Shown here in pieces: positions 60,736-64,000 of a stretch of 64,000 nucleotides of DNA. Each line of letters opens with the position of its first letter. Positions within the stretch are counted from its first letter, which is position 1. The notes beneath the pieces are model-generated. The model did no database searches and was not told where the DNA came from. It saw only the letters and a program-made list of their open reading frames with translations. This stretch comes from Bacteroidota bacterium (GTDB taxonomy: Bacteria > Bacteroidota > Bacteroidia > B-17B0 > Aurantibacillaceae): contig JANYGK010000078.1 of the NCBI GenBank assembly GCA_025362395.1, forward strand, positions 1 to 64,000. Reading direction: 5' to 3'. The position numbers and the translations under genes were made by a program.

Positions 60736-62637
60736 ATGAGCACTACAGGCAAAATTAATGTACAGACAGAAAACATTTTTCCCATTATTAAAAAATTCCT
60801 TTACAGCGACCACGAAATCTTTTTACGTGAGTTGGTAAGTAACGCTACCGATGCTACTCAAAAATTAAAAGCATTGGCCTCCATGGGTGAAGCAAAGGGT
60901 GATTTAGGCGATCTTAAAATTGAAGTGGTGTTGGATAAAGCTGCCAAAACACTCACCATTAAAGACAAAGGCCTTGGTATGACTGCTGAGGAAATTGAAA
61001 AATATATTACTCAAATAGCCTTTAGCGGCGCGGAAGAATTCGTAAATCAATACAAAGATAAAGTAGATAAAAACGTTGTGATCGGCCATTTCGGCTTGGG
61101 TTTTTATTCCGCTTTTATGGTGGCTAAAAAAGTGGAGATCTTTTCTTTGTCATTTAAAGAAGGAAGCAAAGCGGTGCGTTGGGAGTGCGACGGAAGTCCT
61201 GATTACACCATTGAAGAAGTAGATACAAAAAAAGAACGCGGTACAAGCATTGTACTGCATATAGCGGATGACAGCGAAGAGTTTTTAGAGGATTCACGCA
61301 TTCAAACATTATTAACTAAATATTGTAAATTTTTACCGGTAGAAATTGTTTTCGGTACTAAATCGTCATGGGTACCAACCGGTGAAAAAGACGAAAAAGG
61401 ACATGAGAAAGAAGAAGAGATCCAAGTAGAAAATATCATCAATAATCCTGTACCGTTATGGATTAAAAAACCTGCTGATTTGAAAGAGGAGGATTACAAA
61501 GCGTTCTATCGTGAATTGTACCCGATGCAATTTGAAGAGCCTTTATTTCACATTCACATGAATGTGGATTATCCTTTTAACTTGACGGGTGTTTTATATT
61601 TCCCTAAATTATCAAACAAATTCGAAGCCCCTAAAGACCGTATTCAATTATACAGCAACCAGGTTTTTGTTACAGATAATGTAGAGAATATTGTTCCTGA
61701 CTTTTTAACCATGTTAAGAGGTGTGATAGACAGCCCGGACATTCCGTTAAACGTGAGCCGCAGCTATTTACAAGCCGACAGCAATGTTAAAAAAATATCA
61801 GCACATATCACTAAAAAAGTAGCAGATAAATTAGAAGACCTCTTTAAAAAAGAACGTACTGATTTTGAAGCAAAATGGGACGATATTAAAATATTTGTAC
61901 AATACGGAATGATCAGCGATGAAAAGTTTTATGAAAAAGCCGTAAAATTTGCCTTGCTTAAAAACACTGATAATAAAGCATTCACCTTTGAAGAATATAA
62001 CGCGCACGTAAAACCAAACCAAACAGATAAAGATAATAAAGTAGTGTATTTATATGCCACTAATATTGATGAGCAACATACCTATATTGACGCGGCAAAA
62101 TCAAGAGGATATGATATATTATTAATGGATTCGCCTTTGGATGCGCATTACATTAATCATCTGGAAAGCAAATTAGACAATGTTCAGTTTGTGCGTGTGG
62201 ACAGCGATACTGTTGAGAAATTAATTAAGAAAGATGAAGTACAGGTTAGCAAATTAACGGAAGAAGAACAAAATACATTAAAACCAATAGTGGAAGGCGT
62301 TGTAGCAAAAGAAAAATATACGGTCATCTTTGAAAGCTTAAGCGAAACAGACTCACCAATGCTCATCACCCGTCCGGAATTTATGCGCCGCATGAAAGAT
62401 ATGCAAGCCATGGGCGGTGGCGGTGGAATGAATTTTTATGGTTCCATGCCCGATATGTATAATTTGGTAGTAAATGCAAACCATCCGCTGATCAGTAAAA
62501 TATTAGTGGAAAAAGACGCCAAAGTTCAATCGCAATTAGCTAAACAAGCTGCTGATCTGGCAATGTTGTCACAAGGCTTATTGAAAGGAGAAGAACTTAC
62601 CAAATTTATTAAGCGCAGTGTGGAAATGATCAATTAA
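60736..62637 (+). CDS. htpG: Molecular chaperone HtpG (Hsp90)
   Basis: 'FLRELVSNATDATQKLK', 'IKDKGLGMTAEEIEKYI', 'IGHFGLGFYSAFMVA', 'NVSRSYLQAD'. Confidence 0.96.
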   Translation: MSTTGKINVQTENIFPIIKKFLYSDHEIFLRELVSNATDATQKLKALASMGEAKGDLGDLKIEVVLDKAAKTLTIKDKGLGMTAEEIEKYITQIAFSGAEEFVNQYKDKVDKNVVIGHFGLGFYSAFMVAKKVEIFSLSFKEGSKAVRWECDGSPDYTIEEVDTKKERGTSIVLHIADDSEEFLEDSRIQTLLTKYCKFLPVEIVFGTKSSWVPTGEKDEKGHEKEEEIQVENIINNPVPLWIKKPADLKEEDYKAFYRELYPMQFEEPLFHIHMNVDYPFNLTGVLYFPKLSNKFEAPKDRIQLYSNQVFVTDNVENIVPDFLTMLRGVIDSPDIPLNVSRSYLQADSNVKKISAHITKKVADKLEDLFKKERTDFEAKWDDIKIFVQYGMISDEKFYEKAVKFALLKNTDNKAFTFEEYNAHVKPNQTDKDNKVVYLYATNIDEQHTYIDAAKSRGYDILLMDSPLDAHYINHLESKLDNVQFVRVDSDTVEKLIKKDEVQVSKLTEEEQNTLKPIVEGVVAKEKYTVIFESLSETDSPMLITRPEFMRRMKDMQAMGGGGGMNFYGSMPDMYNLVVNANHPLISKILVEKDAKVQSQLAKQAADLAMLSQGLLKGEELTKFIKRSVEMIN

Positions 62638-62671
62638 TAATAATGCGGTAAACATTATCACTTTATATCAG

Positions 62672-62710
62672 AAAAGCCGAAGATACTTTATGTGTCCTCG
62701 GCTTTTTTAG
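62672..62710 (+). terminator. Intrinsic terminator of htpG
   Basis: aaaagccgaagatac-tttat-gtgtcctcggcttttttag. Confidence 0.65.
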
Positions 62711-63214
62711 GAGGCTGCGACAGAGCGTATCTTTTCAATGATTAAAATGTATGACTAAAACGTTAATACATTAAAAAACTCCGTTATTGATTTATAACTT
62801 TTTACAATCTGTATTCAAAAATAAACGTTTTGTAATATTATAAAAGGATTTATAATTGTTTTTTACGCAAAAATTTATGGATTATTAAATAAATTTGTTA
62901 ATAACCATCAAATATTTGCTTATTTGTTAAAAACTAAGTACTCAATAAACCTTACCACTTATATATCGATTTCCGATAAAGTACTCAATTTATAGTACCA
63001 AATGCTATTTATAACCCACCGGGTTATAAACAAATGGCAGCAAGTCTTCTCACAATAGTATTAAATACGTTAAAATTGTAGAAGGTTTTTGTAATACCAA
63101 TAGCTTAAATAATTCTAAATCTGAATATGTTTTAAAGCCGTTTCTGATTTTAATAATATAAGCCGGTCAACATCAATTATTATTAGGGGAATTAATACCA
63201 ATTATTATTTAATA

Positions 63215-64000
63215 ATGAATACTTTTCTAAAGGCCATAATAATTATCTCTGTTATTTCATTATCATTAAATAATGGCTATAGCCAATGTTCGGGTTGTAC
63301 ATCAAATATCACGCCGGGAGTTCCGGGCTATACTGTCACGAGTGGTCAAACTTTATGTTTATCAAGCGGGTTAACATACACAGGATCGCTTGTTTTAAAC
63401 GGCGGAACAATTTGTAACAGCGGTTCAATTAGTAACATAACCTTTATTTCCGGATCATTTAAAAATTACGGCACCTACAATACAAGTGATTTAAATATCT
63501 CTACCGGCGGAACTATTACGATTGAAAATTATACTAATTCAAATTTCAGGGTACGTAACTTTTCTTTTACCGGTGCTTCCGGCCGGCCTTTACTACTTAC
63601 ATCTTACAAGGGGTCCAATACAATGTTTACGAGCATCAAGCAAAATTCAGGAACTGTTGTGATGGATATAGGTAAAAGTGATCCCAATGGTAACCCGATC
63701 CAAACATCCACGCTTACGGTAAACGGTTTGTTTACAGTAAAGGGTGACGATTTTACATTAACAATGGAGCAATCCTCAAACGGCAACATAAGTAATATTT
63801 TAAGTTTGGAAGGAACGGGTGTAAAGACGGTTAATAATTACGGGACCCTAAACCTAAACAGTGATTTTAACATGGTTTCAACCGGTTCATCCGCATCGAT
63901 CGTTACACTTAACAACTATTCAGCCATAAGTATGCAAGGTTTAAATGCTAATTATAATGTAGGCCGTGTAATTATTAATAACTATTACTCTACGCCTGAT
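63215..64000 (+). CDS. Secreted repetitive/adhesin-like protein, 3'-truncated by window end
   Basis: ATG at 63215 opens a frame to 64000: MNTFLKAIIIISVISLSLNNGYSQCSGCTSNITPGVPGYTVTSGQTLCLSSGLTYTGSL... Absent from the ORF track because it has no stop in the window. Confidence 0.75.
   Translation, partial: MNTFLKAIIIISVISLSLNNGYSQCSGCTSNITPGVPGYTVTSGQTLCLSSGLTYTGSLVLNGGTICNSGSISNITFISGSFKNYGTYNTSDLNISTGGTITIENYTNSNFRVRNFSFTGASGRPLLLTSYKGSNTMFTSIKQNSGTVVMDIGKSDPNGNPIQTSTLTVNGLFTVKGDDFTLTMEQSSNGNISNILSLEGTGVKTVNNYGTLNLNSDFNMVSTGSSASIVTLNNYSAISMQGLNANYNVGRVIINNYYSTPD

Overview
Chromosomal window of about 64 kb from a Bacteroidota-type genome, indicated by T9SS C-terminal sorting domains, TonB-dependent receptors, TAnnTTTG -7 boxes, and AT-rich DNA. 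Most of it is ordinary housekeeping: M16 peptidase, RecQ, an LpxH-like phosphoesterase, AsmA, OmpA/PD40 protein, RibD, YicC, a cytochrome oxidase cluster, ProC, FabH, HtpG and one tRNA-Gln. The most interesting part is roughly 18.2-27.2 kb. It looks like a phosphate-starvation cluster: PhoB-type regulator, solitary PstS-like lipoprotein, SpoIIE-type phosphatase, TonB receptor, secreted T9SS protein, and a second OmpR/PhoB-type regulator whose receiver has lost its phospho-acceptor Asp (D->E). Several promoters here carry 11-bp-phased TAAYRTT-like direct repeats (a candidate Bacteroidota Pho box) at a constant distance from the -7 box. Other notable signals are a RhuM-family cassette between 21-bp direct repeats and 9-bp inverted repeats next to tRNA-Gln, a probable folE remnant overlapping an ECF sigma gene, a likely ATT-initiated ribD, and three proteins with strong internal repeats. 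No CRISPR array, rRNA or transposase was found. All family calls come from reading motifs by eye; no database search was run.
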